Part shown: one piece after another, positions 24,901 through 35,690 of the stretch
Numbering within the stretch: the first letter of the stretch is position 1
Layout of the letters: each line of letters opens with the position of its first letter
From: Blasia pusilla
Taxonomy: Eukaryota > Marchantiophyta > Marchantiopsida > Blasiales
Reading direction: 5' to 3'
Length of the DNA: 64,000 nt
Assembly: GCA_050084515.1 (NCBI GenBank)
Contig: CM114273.1
Span: 20,522,001 to 20,586,000 of the forward strand
Notes under the pieces: model-generated
The model's database searches: none
The model's input: the letters and a program-made list of their open reading frames with translations, nothing else
Told to the model about the DNA's origin: nothing
Translations under genes and position numbers: made by a program

Positions 24901-25844
24901 TAGAACTCTCTACATATACAAACACTGTGACCGGGAGATCCCTTATATTCTATGTCCCACTTTTATATCATTTGCTGCCTCTGTTCTCAGAAACTATCTT
25001 CCATTATGAAAGAAAATTTACAAAAAAAGATAGAAAGACAGACAGAATGAATGAATAAGGAAAATACAAAGAGGCCACGTGGCTTAAGAGGAGGACGTAA
25101 ACAGCATTGATCGAATTATTTCTCTTCAGGCTGAACTTCGCGGATGTATGAAAGGATTCTTGAACCTGAAAAACGGTGATGGGAGGAAGTATGAACTAAC
25201 AAGCATTGTTGTTTATACTGGGCTACGGTTCAAAAGCAAGTAGAAGCGAGGGTGGCAAGATTGGCAGAAGTCCTAACCAGAAGAAAGAGACAAGAAATTC
25301 AATGAAGAAAGATATATGTCTTGACAGAAGTAGAGGATCAGTGGAAATCGTGTGGAGTTTTTCCAATCACCTTTGAGACAACATGTGAAGTGTCGAGAAG
25401 GAGCTCGAGGATCTCTCTTGACGCTGATGCTTCAGCTCTGCGATTCAAACCGTCTTGAAGAGAAGCAAGAGATCCACTTACACTCTCTCTCACCGCCAGC
25501 AGCTTTCCTCTCAGTTCATTCAATGGCATCCGCATCCGTAGTACCGCTCCATCGACGTCGACCAATTTAGTGCTCAAATTGACAAAGTCCGCATAATCCC
25601 TATTGATGAGCTCAACCAACTCATGCTTTAACACCGCCTGATGGCTACGAAGCTCTGCTCGTAAGGTATCAAAAGGAACAAATCTTCTAAGATCTGATAT
25701 GTACGATTCCGGATCAAAATTAGGCTCTCCAAAGGCATCCTTCTTGAACCACAACGGCTGGGAATCGGTGTCATCTCCAAACAATGCTGCCACAGACTTG
25801 TGGTGAGGAGCGGCGTAGGTAGAATGCGCTTCGGTAGGAGACAT
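18788..25844 (-). CDS. COG2: COG2, conserved oligomeric Golgi complex subunit 2 (12 exons)
   Basis: COG2 is a subunit of the lobe A part of the COG tethering complex, which captures vesicles for retrograde transport within the Golgi. Exons on the minus strand: 25844-25371, 24781-24572, 24187-23851, 23604-23443, 22914-22815, 22618-22400, 22033-21925, 21530-21330, 20498-20394, 19763-19641, 19433-19299, 18901-18788. They total 2289 nt, 762 codons plus stop, close to the roughly 756 residues I recall for Arabidopsis. Every junction keeps frame and every intron is GT-AG. Hallmarks are LWFKKDAFGEPNFDPESYIS and LINRDYADFVNLSTKLVD near the N-terminus, then LERIASEMNRLKFYV, LRAYAAIDNT, FMKQWNLGVYYTLRFQ, GITATYRMTNKPLP and a C-terminus ending VAPQDRQNEIRF. 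I chose the ATG at 25844 because it fits the family start; the frame stays open for 88 more codons upstream. No break is seen, so this is probably a functional host gene. Confidence 0.95.
19299..19433 (-). CDS. COG2: COG2 exon 11
   Basis: Forty-five codons, ARKTETTLQRFRQGAA through QLFLDVQ. Acceptor CTGCAG|GCC, donor TTCAG|GTATGC. Confidence 0.92.
19641..19763 (-). CDS. COG2: COG2 exon 10
   Basis: Forty-one codons, AFLEGERVIYLSKEAQ through LAREIITT. Acceptor CATCCAG|GCT. The donor ACA|GTTCTG is a poor match to consensus but is the only one that restores the family length and phase to exon 11. Confidence 0.85.
19842..20245. repeat. Imperfect direct repeats inside COG2 intron 9
   Basis: Blocks sharing GTCAAAAGCAGAAGGATTTG (about 19876 and 20085) and ATGTATGAGTAAAATAAGGG (about 20007 and 20196) recur at a spacing of about 200 bp, pointing to a local tandem duplication in the intron. 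Confidence 0.7.
20394..20498 (-). CDS. COG2: COG2 exon 9
   Basis: Thirty-five codons with the highly conserved GITATYRMTNKPLPTRHSPY segment. Acceptor TTGTAG|GCG, donor AAAG|GTTCTT. Too short and too spliced to stand out as an open frame. Confidence 0.92.
21330..21530 (-). CDS. COG2: COG2 exon 8
   Basis: Sixty-seven codons, VSHDVKLLVKKI through ALADKCAE, in phase 0 at both ends. Acceptor TTTCAG|GTGAGC, donor CGAG|GTTAGT. Confidence 0.92.
21925..22033 (-). CDS. COG2: COG2 exon 7
   Basis: Encodes YSTWLSAGLVARRAG through the APDDFLL block. Acceptor GAGCAG|GTATTC, donor CTA|GTATGT. Confidence 0.9.
22400..22618 (-). CDS. COG2: COG2 exon 6
   Basis: Encodes FQEIAGALDTSL through LRLTIQLLSR, with the conserved WDCLQRCWEEDVF segment. 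Acceptor TTGCAG|ATTCC, donor TCAAG|GTTAGT. Confidence 0.93.
22815..22914 (-). CDS. COG2: COG2 exon 5
   Basis: Encodes GYCQSHAAVELF through WNLGVYYTLR. The acceptor must be GATCCAG|GATAC. The CAG 17 bases further upstream would put a TGA in frame. Donor CTTCG|GTGAGG. Confidence 0.9.
23443..23604 (-). CDS. COG2: COG2 exon 4
   Basis: Encodes NSGLHVFDFLSRSILKEV and the GAFSPGKPAEFLANYKASL block. Acceptor CTCCAG|CAAA, donor GAAG|GTACTT. Confidence 0.92.
23851..24187 (-). CDS. COG2: COG2 exon 3
   Basis: Starts DLPFIQNMEKRIQ and runs through LRAYAAIDNTASAEDAF to the DCKFLLDIS block. Ends with one base of a split codon. Acceptor ATCAG|GAC, donor GCAG|GTGTGA. Confidence 0.93.
24572..24781 (-). CDS. 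COG2: COG2 exon 2
   Basis: Seventy codons, starting VEKLLLELQ directly after HVVSK of exon 1 and ending RLKFYVARAQ. It includes an acidic, low-conservation linker. Acceptor GCCCAG|GTT, donor ACAG|GTCTTC. Confidence 0.93.
25371..25844 (-). CDS. COG2: COG2 exon 1
   Basis: Encodes the start and first 158 codons, including the FDPESYISDLRRFVPFDTLR region, and ends after HVVSK in phase 0. The donor is AAAG|GTGATT. Confidence 0.93.
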
Positions 25845-26110
25845 CTCGTTGGGTAAGGAGGTCCACAAAGACTTCACGCTCAATTTCTCCGCTGAGATAG
25901 CCTCGTCCCATGCTACGATCAGCAAGAGTCGACTTCCTCTATGGACTCGCCGGATCCGGTTTGAGATTGGCCGACGCAAACATGATAGTTCGGAAAAGCA
26001 AACTAGGTGGGGCAACGAAATTGCCAGTTTCCAATTTGACGCACAATGAAAGAACACAATCGAGGTCGCTCCGGGAGAAAGAAGCGAACCGGATGGGGAG
26101 ATGGACAAGA

Positions 26111-26397
26111 TTATTAGGGCGTCTCAAAGTAGGCCGTAACACTAGATACATATTTCTTTTATGGATTGAAGTCCGGTTTTATGCGGGGTGGCAAAGGAGG
26201 TGGACGCACACCTCTTACGACCGGATTTCCGATACATTTTGTCGCGTAGGGTACTAAGTAACCTACGCGACCAAATGTAATGTGCACCTGGAAAAATTAA
26301 ATGTGCTTGAAGGTGGCCGTAAGTCATCCATATTTTATTGTCAAATACCAAAGAAGACGTGGGAAGACCTACATACTCCATTACGAGACGCCTTATT
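26111..26397. mobile_element. Tourist-like MITE candidate upstream of COG2
   Basis: Both ends carry a GGCGTCTC terminal inverted repeat (GGGCGTCTCAAAG at 26117, CGAGACGCC ending at 26391) flanked by TTATTA on each side, compatible with the TTA target duplication of PIF/Harbinger elements. The middle has an 18-bp near-perfect inverted repeat (26233-26250 and 26262-26279, one mismatch). A further TTATTAGGGCGTCTCAAA begins at 26394, so a second related end abuts it. It has no coding capacity. It lies about 270 bp upstream of the COG2 start codon. Confidence 0.65.
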
Positions 26398-26532
26398 AGG
26401 GCGTCTCAAACTATGCTCCGTAGCCTCGGATGTCCATATTTGTATCTTTTTCACGGCGTGGGGTCTAGGAGGTAGGTCCCTATTCTTTTTGGGAGGACCC
26501 ATATGCATTCCCCTACTACCCTACAACCCCTA

Positions 26533-26740
26533 TATCGTGCACATACACATGGCTTCACAACATACATCGTTGTCACACACACACGATCTCATGTTAATTC
26601 ATGACATCCAAACATCGAGACGAGAAGTACCAAAATATCTTCAATTAAATCAAGTAGATCTAACACAATCTCTCCATGGTGCACACAAATCTCACTCTCT
26701 CTCTCTCTCTCTCTCTCTCTCGATCACTCTCTTAGGGTTC
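26533..26740 (-). mobile_element. LTR fragment (terminal portion)
   Basis: Matches the outer 200 bp of the 53-kb LTRs (TATCGTGCACATACACAT, then a TCACAACATACATCG block, a CATCCAAACA block, AAAATATCT and a CT-repeat). The rest of the LTR is missing. Confidence 0.7.
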
Positions 26741-26759
26741 GCTCCGCAATTTGCGGACC

Positions 26760-27360
26760 GAGCCGCTCCGTCATTTTTTAGTTTTTTGACTAGTTTCTTC
26801 AAATTTCAGACTGCAAAATCGAAATGGTCCTCATGGGTCACCCAATTTTTGCACAGGCGGCTTCCACTGCCTTGGGCGACCCTGTCTACCAAAGGAAAAA
26901 ATAGATTGAAAAAGTTTTTGACACGATTTTGTAGTTCGACCTGTTTCTCTGTCTCTCTTCTTCTCAATTCTGTGAGATTTCAGTCGGTAAAATCACATTT
27001 GGGCTCATGGGTCAGGATATTTTTGCACAATCTGTATCTACATCCTTGGACGACCACATGCCACAAGAAAAACAGACTGACTCAGATTTCAAATCGATTT
27101 CCATGCTCGACTTGTCTCCTTCTCCATAACTCCGAGTTCCCTTAGAGATGGTCCAACTATTCTGTCAAATTCCAACCCCGTTTTCACAGTCTCCCTAGTT
27201 CATACCCTTCTCTCTACTAGTTCATACCCTTCTCTCTACTCAGGGCCCAGGAACTCCCAACAAAATTGGGTTGCACCTCCCTGGACGATCCTACCTAAAC
27301 GGGCAAAAGCCAGGGATGTTGAGACGATTCTCAAGCTCTGACCTCCCTCTGACTCCATAG
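26760..27360 (+). repeat. Diverged tandem units upstream of LINE
   Basis: A unit of about 180 bp recurs at least twice: CTCATGGGTCA, then TTTTTGCACA, then a CTTGG(G/A)CGACC block, at about 26830 and 27005, with a weaker third at about 27260. A perfect 22-bp tandem duplication lies at 27195-27238. These may be the 5' untranslated region of the LINE that follows. Confidence 0.5.
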
Positions 27361-27466
27361 ACAAGACTATGGTTTCTCTGGAGTAAAGCACACCCTATCT
27401 AATTGTTTTCCCCATTCCCCTTTGCTCGAGCACACGATCAAAGTACATCGAGTGAACATTGCACCC

Positions 27467-28675
27467 ATGACTACCACAGAACAACTAGCGTTAGAAACCT
27501 CACCGGAGGAGGTCCAAGACACGACCGGTGTCAAGGATCTTTCCACAAGCAAACGAAGAGCGAGGGGCAAAGTGGGCGACCCGTCGAGATCAAATGCCTC
27601 ACGGAGATTGATCGCACCAAACTCTCGCCACTATGTCGGGAAAAAAATGAGGCGTGTGACAAGGAACGACTCCATGTAGATGTCACACATTCAACATAGG
27701 TTATACCATATCGGAAGTGGCATCCATCACCAAACGGTTCTCGAACTAGAAGGAAAATGGGAAAGCTTCAGGCCAACCAGATGTTGGCATGGAATACAAT
27801 GATGCAGCAACAAAAGAAGAGCAGGGTAGATGGATGTCCAAAGAAGGAATCGAACCTCCTCGAATGGACGGCTCGAAGACAACTCTGGAATTAGAGCTGG
27901 TCGCTTTGAGGGTGAAAACATGCAATCAAGAAGGACTTAGTCGCTTCAAAGAGGATAACACTTAGCTTGGGAAAGCAATGCAAGAGTACCGTGTAATCGG
28001 GAACGACCACCGCAAATCTTGTTAGAACTGGATCAAGTAGTGGGCAAGCACACAACCACAACACAAATCACGGAGGTTGCAACACACAGGTAGCCAAAGA
28101 GGTAGCAAAAGAGGAAGCAGATAGGATCCTAGAAATCCAAGATAGGAAAACCAGAGAACTCAATTTAGTTATCATGGGACTGCACTTTTCAAGGAAGAAG
28201 GCGTAATTCAGTTTTGCAAGAGAAGGTCTTCACAACTCTCGGGTCACACCAACAAATCACCTTCATAGGGATCAGACTTGGGAAAGGAATAGGGGACCGA
28301 CCAGCACCAATGTTGGTACAATTTGATCCCCCTCAACGGGACCAGCGATGGAAACGAGGTTGGCCATCCTCCATGAGAAAGCGATCCCTGAAAGGATCGC
28401 TATCCGTATCTTCCCAGATCGACCACCAAGCAAAGAGCAAGACTCCCTATTGAAAGGGAGAAGGTTCGGCTGCCGCAACAACGGTCTTTGGAGTGAACTC
28501 GGGGAAGGAAAGGCCACGACACCGATTTACCTAGGAGAAACAAAATGCCGCACCAACACGATAAGCAGGAGGGGCAATGAGCGAAAACTCCGATTCCAAC
28601 CAGGGAATTATCAATTCTACAACTCGGAACCAGGACTTGGAGGTGACAAACCTCCATAACAAGACCTCCCTATAG
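27467..28675 (+). pseudogene. LINE ORF1 remnant
   Basis: Broken frames upstream of the endonuclease. A segment near 28100-28190 reads ADRILEIQDRKTRELNLVIM, resembling the ELN(L/I)(V/I)I start of LINE ORF1 RNA-binding domains, and 28270-28450 continues with GIRLGKG...RPAPMLVQF, as in that RRM-like fold. Several stops and shifts interrupt it. The start at 27467 (MTTTEQLALE) is a guess. Assignment rests on position and short motifs. Confidence 0.45.
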
Positions 28676-28678
28676 GGA

Positions 28679-31230
28679 ATGGAGGATGGGAAGGATATTA
28701 CCAACCCATCCATTCAGGCAGTTTTTCACAATTGTGGAGGACCATTCTGGTCCAGAGGCAATGGCATTACATATATGGGCACAAAACTGGACCTTATCTT
28801 TTTTGCTGAAACACATGAACATGATTCCAACCGCATTCCCAACATAAAGGACTTCCAAGTTTTTGCTACCCACAACCCACTCAACAACAGCAAAAGCAAA
28901 GGACACGGTGGCCTGGCATGCTTGGTAGCACCATGGTTACACCCTTTTGTCTCCATAGCCAACATTGATGAAGAGAAACACTTCCTCTGGATCAAGGTCA
29001 ACAAAGAAGTGGGTTTACCAAAAGATCTCCTCATTCTTTGTTTGCTACTTTGGTCCCACTTTGTGCTCAAAAGAGAATTCCCGTATGAGGCTCTCTCTAC
29101 ATCTATTGAGCACCACATGCACATGGGAAATATCCTCCTAGTAGGAGATTTCAACGGGAGAACGGCCAACACTCAAGCTCCAATCTACATGTCAAACAAC
29201 ACCAACGTTGAAGGGATTGATACTCGGTCGTGATGGGTCTCTCAGAGAAGTATTCTTCCCACACATGCAAAGACAACTCGGTGGACAAGGAAAAAACAGC
29301 CAATGGAGAGAAACTTCTCCAACTTTGCTCAACACATTGTTTGGTACTCGCCAATGGCATGGCTATGTGGCCACAAATCGAGGAGGTCGCACTTCCATTG
29401 GACACTCGACTCCAACAGAGAAACCTCGACATCGTGGTTGACTACCGATTGGGAAGTACATCAACTACCACATCTGGTTGCCAATGTGCAGTCACACCCG
29501 TTCTAGAATCGATCATGAACCACTCTACTTTGACATCATGGTCTCCAAAACCATCCCGGCAGGCTGCAAAAAAAAATTAACCCCGCCGACCAAATGTCGA
29601 TACACTTTCCTTTAGGAAAAGAAAGATGAACTCATCACACTCGTCAACAAGGCTCTTACAGAGTGCTCACCCACGAGTGAACACGATCGAGTTCGGCGAC
29701 ATCCTACATCAATGTTGCAGAAAAGTCCTACCTTTCCAACTGCCTGGGAGGCAAACACATTAGATCCACTTCTATGTTCTTCTCCCAACCCTGGTTTGAC
29801 AAGGACTGCAAAGAGGGCACTTGAGCTGAATCACTTTGGTGAGGAGGATCCACACTCTCCACACACTCGATTACTGCAGAAAACTTACAAACGATTGGTA
29901 CATAGAAAGAAACACAAATACATTGCCATCAAGATCACAGAGTTCACAGAACATATGAAATACCAATCGGCCAAATTCTGGAGAATACTCAGAAATAGAC
30001 ATAACATCATTCCACTCCAGGATCTACACATCTGAACCACATATGGTACCCAAATTTACCACTCCAACACTGCCACTCCCACTGACCCCTGGCCGAAAGG
30101 GTTTCAGGATCTACCGGACCTCTTCACCATTGACGATGTCACATCAGGAATCAAAAGGCTACATAACAAACCAGAGGATGGCCTGGGGTGCCAGGCTCAA
30201 ATGTTCAAATTTGCAAATGAGGCAATTGGCCCAACCCTCACCAGAATGTTCAATACTGCAGTTCAACAGGGCTTCCCACCATAATGGCAAATGAATACGA
30301 TCTACCCACTCTTCAAGGTCGAGACCCAATGATACCATCCAACTCTGAGAACAATCATGGTGAGCTCCCTCATGGCCAAGTTGTATGGGCTCTGATGGAA
30401 AGGAAAATCAGCGACGGGCTGAAGAAAAGAAGGTGCGAGCAGGAGGACAAGCAGGTTTTCGACCCTCACATAGCACCCTGGATCACCTTCTCACACTCGG
30501 TCTGATTGAAGAAACTTCCAAGTCGAGAATTGGTCACAAGCCCGGTAAATTGTTCTGCATTGTTTTGTAGACTTCAAGAAGGCCTTTGACACAGTCCCAA
30601 GGGCGCTCCTTTGGAAACAACTTGAAGAGTTGGGTGTCCCACCACAACAACTTACAACGATCAAGGTCTCATATGCTCGGTGTTTGCCAGATTGCCACTA
30701 AGAGGGGCAGATCTGAAACTTTATCTTCCAACACCGAGTCAAACAAGGATGCCCCCTTTCACCTACATTGTTTGGGCTCTACATTGACGAACTTGAAGAG
30801 GTGCTCGGAGTGAATGGAGATCCACAGAGCTAGCACACCGACTCATCCCCCTCGCTCATGTATGCAGATGATATAGTTCGATGTCTAGAACAGCACATGG
30901 GCTCCAACTTTACCTGAATGCACTTTCAAGCTTCTGCAACAAATCAGGCATGGAAGTCAACTTGCTGAAAACGAAGATAATCATCTTTGGATCACAGCTC
31001 CCTACGGCGCAACGGTCACACACTTTCACCTTCAGCCAGGGAATGAGAAGGGAGATCATTGAGATTGTGGGTGAGTACATATATTTGGGGGTGCAACTCA
31101 AACCCAACAACTAATGGAGAGCCAATGGGAGTCGTAACAAGATCAATGCAGGCTTGAGGGGTCTACACCTGCTACAATCCAATTGCAGAAGAATGGAACT
31201 GTGGCATATTCCACAGAAACTCCATCTGTT
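28679..31230 (+). pseudogene. LINE ORF2 (endonuclease and reverse transcriptase), dead
   Basis: The apurinic-type endonuclease is seen as DLIFFAETHEH, then LVGDFNGRTA near 29140, then a DIVVDYRLGS block near 29430 and IDHEPLYFDI near 29510 in another frame. Reverse transcriptase follows: FVDFKKAFDTVPRALLWKQL near 30570, VKQGCPLSPTLFGLYIDELE near 30740 and MYADDIV near 30860. The catalytic YADD is present, but stops and frameshifts occur throughout. The KQGCPLSPTLF form differs from the RQGDPLSP form usual in plant L1 elements, so this is probably not L1-clade. The 3' end is lost in a GA-rich stretch near 31255. Confidence 0.85.
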
Positions 31231-31239
31231 CAAAGCTCT

Positions 31240-32820
31240 GATGATCCGAGGTGCGGTAAGAGGAGAGGAAGAGAGGAAGAGAGGAGAGAGGAGAGAGGAA
31301 ACTACCTTCAACCGAAATAGATACTTTTTTTTGAAGAGAGTTTCCGTTGGGTTGAAGAGAGGAAACTTTTTGTGTGAATATTTTTGCACTTTTTTGTTCA
31401 TTTATTAAACAATCCCATAGTTTTTTTTTCCTCTTCCATATTTTGGCAACCCCTGTGAGTCCGACGAGTTGCAAATTGCACAAAATTTAGAAAACTGAAA
31501 AATCAGTGGAATCATAAGTGTGGAACCAATCACTTTTTCCATCCAAGGTCTAGAAAAAATCTATCATTTGCCCCGGGCTGAATAGAGTTCAAGCTCAAAG
31601 TGAAGGTTGAGGAAAAATAAAAGTACAATCTAAAACCTCATTTTGCATCCTCAAAGTGGTTTGTTTAAAATACTTCGCACTTCTTTGAGGGACAGAATTG
31701 GTTGGTGGATTCCTACTCCTACCTCCGACTCTCTTAAAACTACCAGCAACACATAGTACATGTGCTTACAAGGGAAATACCTTTTGCCACTCGTCTCTCT
31801 TTGGACAAAGTCATCACATGAACATGCCCCAAGCTTCCTAACCTTTCGCACCCCGAATTTCCAACTCTGTACCCCCCGTTACGTACGCGCCTATCTCCCC
31901 GCCGCGGCTCCAAGTGCGTGTGCTCCCAATTCTCACTCTTAGCCGTACCCACGGCTTTCTTCATGTGTCCGAACTTAGTTCGGCCATATGTCCCTATGGA
32001 CGCATCTCCAACTCCAGGTTGTACGTGCCTTGACGTCCCCCACTCTCGTACTGTGGCGCCCAAGTGCCCTTGTTCTTCAAGTAGTATCGTCCATAGGCAT
32101 GGCTCCTTATGGAGCCTTATCACCTCTTGGCACGACTCTCCCACTTTCACTTAGCCGCGCCCACGCATAGCTACCTAGGTGGCCCTTTCCTTCACTTGGC
32201 GCTCCCTCTTGTCTTCGCACCCTTACGTACACCCATACGCATGGCTATGTACACCCGCACGCGTCCCTAGGATGCTCTTATTCCCTAATATTCGGCTCTT
32301 TCTTGCCCCCACCAGCTCTACCGCCCTTAGCCTAAGCTCTCTCGGATCTCCTTCCCGCGCCATAAGTGCCCCCCCTAAGTGACACTTGGCACATTCTACT
32401 ATGGAGCTACACTCCCATCTTACTCCTTCACAAGTTCACATCCCGATCAACGTACGTGTCCTATCTGTTTGACTGCGACGCTGGCATGCCCGACTATGCA
32501 ATAGCGTCAATGGTCCTTTACTCCCATGCAACTCGTTTTGTTTAGCCCGTCCTCCAACAAACTCCAAACACCTCCCAACTCCAGATCTATCCATCTCAAG
32601 CCGCGTTCTCCTTGGCTTTCCTACTAAGTATGGTGCAACCTCCATAGCCCCTATGAGTGGCCCCATTTTTTTTCCTTCTTCCTACAGATTTGCTCTCTAA
32701 TGTCCAAGGTGCTCCTATGCTCCAACGTTGGCTGCACTATTTCCTAAGGTCTTCTACCTTTGGCTCCAAATCTGATTACCTGACAATCCTTCTCACGACG
32801 TTTCTGCCACTACACGTTGT
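31240..32820. other. Intergenic DNA, no gene recognised
   Basis: Begins with a GA-rich run (31258-31303). The long minus frame at 31740-32150 has no domain. C-rich on the plus strand from 31780 to 32700. Confidence 0.4.
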
Positions 32821-32825
32821 TGTTC

Positions 32826-33117
32826 TGTGATACCCACAATTTTGTACTCTTGAAGAATATATCTTTTTATTCAACGAAGACTCTTGTACATTATGATTTT
32901 GATTATGATTATTTATTATTATGAGGAAGAATGAGTGAATCCCGAAGCTCCTGGGACAAGGCAGAGAGATGGAAGATCGAGGATTTGCCTTAGAGGAGAG
33001 GAAAACGCAATAACGAAGTCTCAAGACTCAGAACGAAGCTGAGCAAAGCTTTGTCTACGAAGTGCTTCACAATATAACGAAGCATAACGAAGGAGGAAGA
33101 AAAGAAGAAAGAAGTAA
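32826..33117 (+). repeat. Gypsy-1 5' LTR, truncated
   Basis: Nearly identical to the first 310 bp or so of the 3' LTR, then breaks off after GAAGAAAGAAGTA at 33117. It has fewer CGAAGC motifs than the 3' copy, and its TATA-like sequence is altered. Confidence 0.9.
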
Positions 33118-33755
33118 GGCAAGGGAAGGCAAGGAAAGGTGCTTCATCTTCGCGCGAAGCTCAGGACCCCAAGACGAAAGGTGTCAACGCCTTCCGCGCC
33201 GGGGAGGCCATCCTAAAAGGCGATGTTGACCCAGCCTTCGATCGAAGTCACCCTAAGTACTTCCATCAGGATATCGAGTACCAAGTTCGGGCTCAAGTGC
33301 GTCAGGACCACGGACCAGAAGGGAGGAAGACCCCAGAGTCGACGAGAACCGGAATGACTCTGGCAGTGCAAGCCATCGTGACGTCACCGCTGGTCTTAGA
33401 AGCCTACGACCTACTAAGGGACTTGGCGTCAACCTCAGCCAATATAACCCTGCTTCAATTATTAATGGATAACTCGGTGTACGGCAAAATTTTGCAGCAG
33501 TGGAAGATAAGTCGTAAAAAACCCAAGAATTCTGCAAAGCATCTACCAATAGTAGATCTCTTCCGTATTGAAGTGGAAGACTTGGGAGCACCAGAGGTAG
33601 AGGTGGAGAATGAGGGGCACACCATTAAGAAGGTGCCCATTGACTCAGGAAGCGGAATTAACATTATGACAGAACAGAAAACTCGGGCACTAGGATATAC
33701 GGAGTACGAGCCCACCGAGAAGTATCTGCGGTTTGCGGATCAGTCCCAGAAGTGA
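33118..33755 (+). pseudogene. Gypsy-1 gag remnant and aspartic protease
   Basis: The first part reads like a gag tail but has no zinc knuckle. The protease core is PIDSGSGINIMTEQKTRALG, with the catalytic DSG at 33642-33650. The frame ends at TGA (33753-33755) and pol continues in another frame, with LIGRPWLYGARVTTDWRRRR around 33860-33920. Confidence 0.75.
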
Positions 33756-34141
33756 CCCCTAAGACAACTCAGTCAGATCTTGACCATGCTCGGGGGGTGC
33801 TATTTCTGTTGGACTACTTAGTCTTGCAGCCCCTAACAACCACTGGCTATCCTTTGCTCATTGGAAGACCTTGGCTGTATGGTGCGCGAGTGACTACGGA
33901 TTGGAGGAGGCGACGTTTCACATTCCAGGCTTCGGACCAGGTCTCCAAGCGGCTCATCAAGTTGTCGTGGAAATCATGACCACCCCAAGGAGAAACGCCA
34001 CCGACCGACGAAGGCTATACATCAGATCAAGAGCAAACTACACCTAGTGAGTCCTCGTCCAATGTGTATTATTTAGAATGTTACGAAATATAAGAGGAGT
34101 CGATACCTAGCAAACCGATGTCGACCTGAGAAGAAGAGAAG

Positions 34142-35228
34142 TTGGGTCATAGCACATTCCAGTTTACAGAGAGTATGGTTCAAGAAAAGGACTACATACA
34201 GGTCTTAATTACAGATCAGAAATCTCTACGCCTCTTGGCGGATTTTTCTCCCACTGAACTCCTGAAGTATAAAAGATTATTGTTTGAGTATTTGGATGTG
34301 TTTGCATACTCCATGGATGAAATGACAGGCATTCCAGCACGGTATGGTGAACACAGAATTGACCTAAAAGAAGGTGCGGTCCCGGTACGAATGAGGGAGT
34401 ATTGCCTCAACCCGAAATACTCGTTGCTAGTCAAGGATGAGATCGACCAGCGTCTCGGAGCAAGAATAATTTATCCGGTGTTAAGTAGCGAGTGGGTGTC
34501 TCCCATTGTGATTGTACCCAAAAAACAAACAGGAAAAATTAGAGTGTGCCAGGATTACCGGAAATTGAATGCGGCCACCTTAAAGGACCATCACCCCCTA
34601 CCTTTCATTGACAGTCTTTTGGATAAAGTTTCCGGCCACGAGCGTTATAATTTTTTGGATGGATACTCGAGTTATAACCAAGTATCCATAGGAGAAAAAG
34701 ATTGGCCCCTCACCACTTTCACCACGGACTGGGGAACTTTCGCGTATCGCGTGATGCCCTTTGGGTTATGCAATGCCCCAGCTACCTTCCAACGAATGAT
34801 GATCTCCATCTTCCAAGAGTATCTGCGGTAGTTTGTTGAAATTTTCTTGGACGGTTTTTGTATCTTCAATATAGAGGCCGAACACTTGGCGAAATTAGAA
34901 TTAACCCTCGTTGGTTTTCGCGAAGTGCACTTGTCCCTCCATCCGGAAAAATCGTATATTGCTATGAAACAAGGGATTTTGTTGGGACACAGAGTGTCGA
35001 CTCAAGGAATTGAAGTCGACAAGGCTAAGGTGGATATTATCGTCGCCTTGGAACCACCCACCAATCTTCGATAATTGAGAGGATTCTTGGGACACGTCGG
35101 ATACTATCGACGGTTTATTAAAGATTATGCAGTAAAAGCAGGAGCTCTTACTACATTACTTAAAAAAAACTACCGAATGGGAGTGGACTCCACCTTGCCA
35201 AGCGGCATTTGACACTTTAAAGAGGGCA
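34142..35228 (+). pseudogene. Gypsy-1 reverse transcriptase, dead
   Basis: Canonical blocks are SEWVSPIVIVPKKQTGKIRV, CQDYRKLNAATLKDHHPLP, YNFLDGYSSYNQ and RVMPFGLCNAPATFQRMM. The catalytic box reads FLDG (34844-34855) instead of Y/F-x-D-D, losing the second aspartate. TAG interrupts at 34829-34831 and TAA at 35072-35074. A frameshift sits in the A-run at about 35161-35170, just after the LRGFLGHVGYYRRFIKDYA block. Confidence 0.9.
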
Positions 35229-35690
35229 TTGCAAACGGCTCCTGTACTCCGGTCCCCTGATTGGACCAAACCCTTCCACGCATATGTGGACACATCCTTG
35301 TTTGCCATTGGAGTGGTGCTCAGCCAACTGGATGACAACAAACATGGCTTTCCGGTTTACTCCGCCGGATGGCAACTCTCTTCAGCGGAACAGAAATATA
35401 CAACCATCGAACGAGAGGCACTAGGCATGGTCTTCTCGTGTAAAAAGTTTTGACACTATTTATTAGGTTACGAATTTGTCTTCCATGTCGACCATTTCGC
35501 GCTCAGACCATTAATGGTGAAGGCAGACTTGTCCGGTCGCATTGCGCGATGGCTCCAAGAATTCACATTCGATGTGGTTACCCGTGCCGGCAAGGTGCAT
35601 ACCAATGCCGATTTTCTTTCCAGGTTGAGGATGACGAACGCGGACCTCACACAATCCGTCGATGATACCTTTCCCGACGAAGACCTGTTC
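35229..35690 (+). pseudogene. Gypsy-1 RNase H
   Basis: Begins APVLRSPDWTKPFHAYVDTS and continues with GVVLSQLD, YTTIEREALGMVFSCKKF, then a TGA at 35451-35453 and HYLLGYEFVFHVDHFALRPL in the same frame. The ending RAGKVHTNADFLSRL is typical of the RNase H to integrase junction. Confidence 0.85.

Noticed and set aside
25844-26108. N-terminal extension of COG2 by 88 codons from the upstream start
   Set aside because: The extension has no counterpart in the COG2 proteins I recall and lies next to the MITE. The internal ATG at 25844 fits the family start.
26282-27145. 287-codon open frame on the plus strand
   Set aside because: It runs through the MITE boundary, an LTR fragment, a CT microsatellite and non-coding LINE leader repeats. 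The composition is that of repeats, with no domain.
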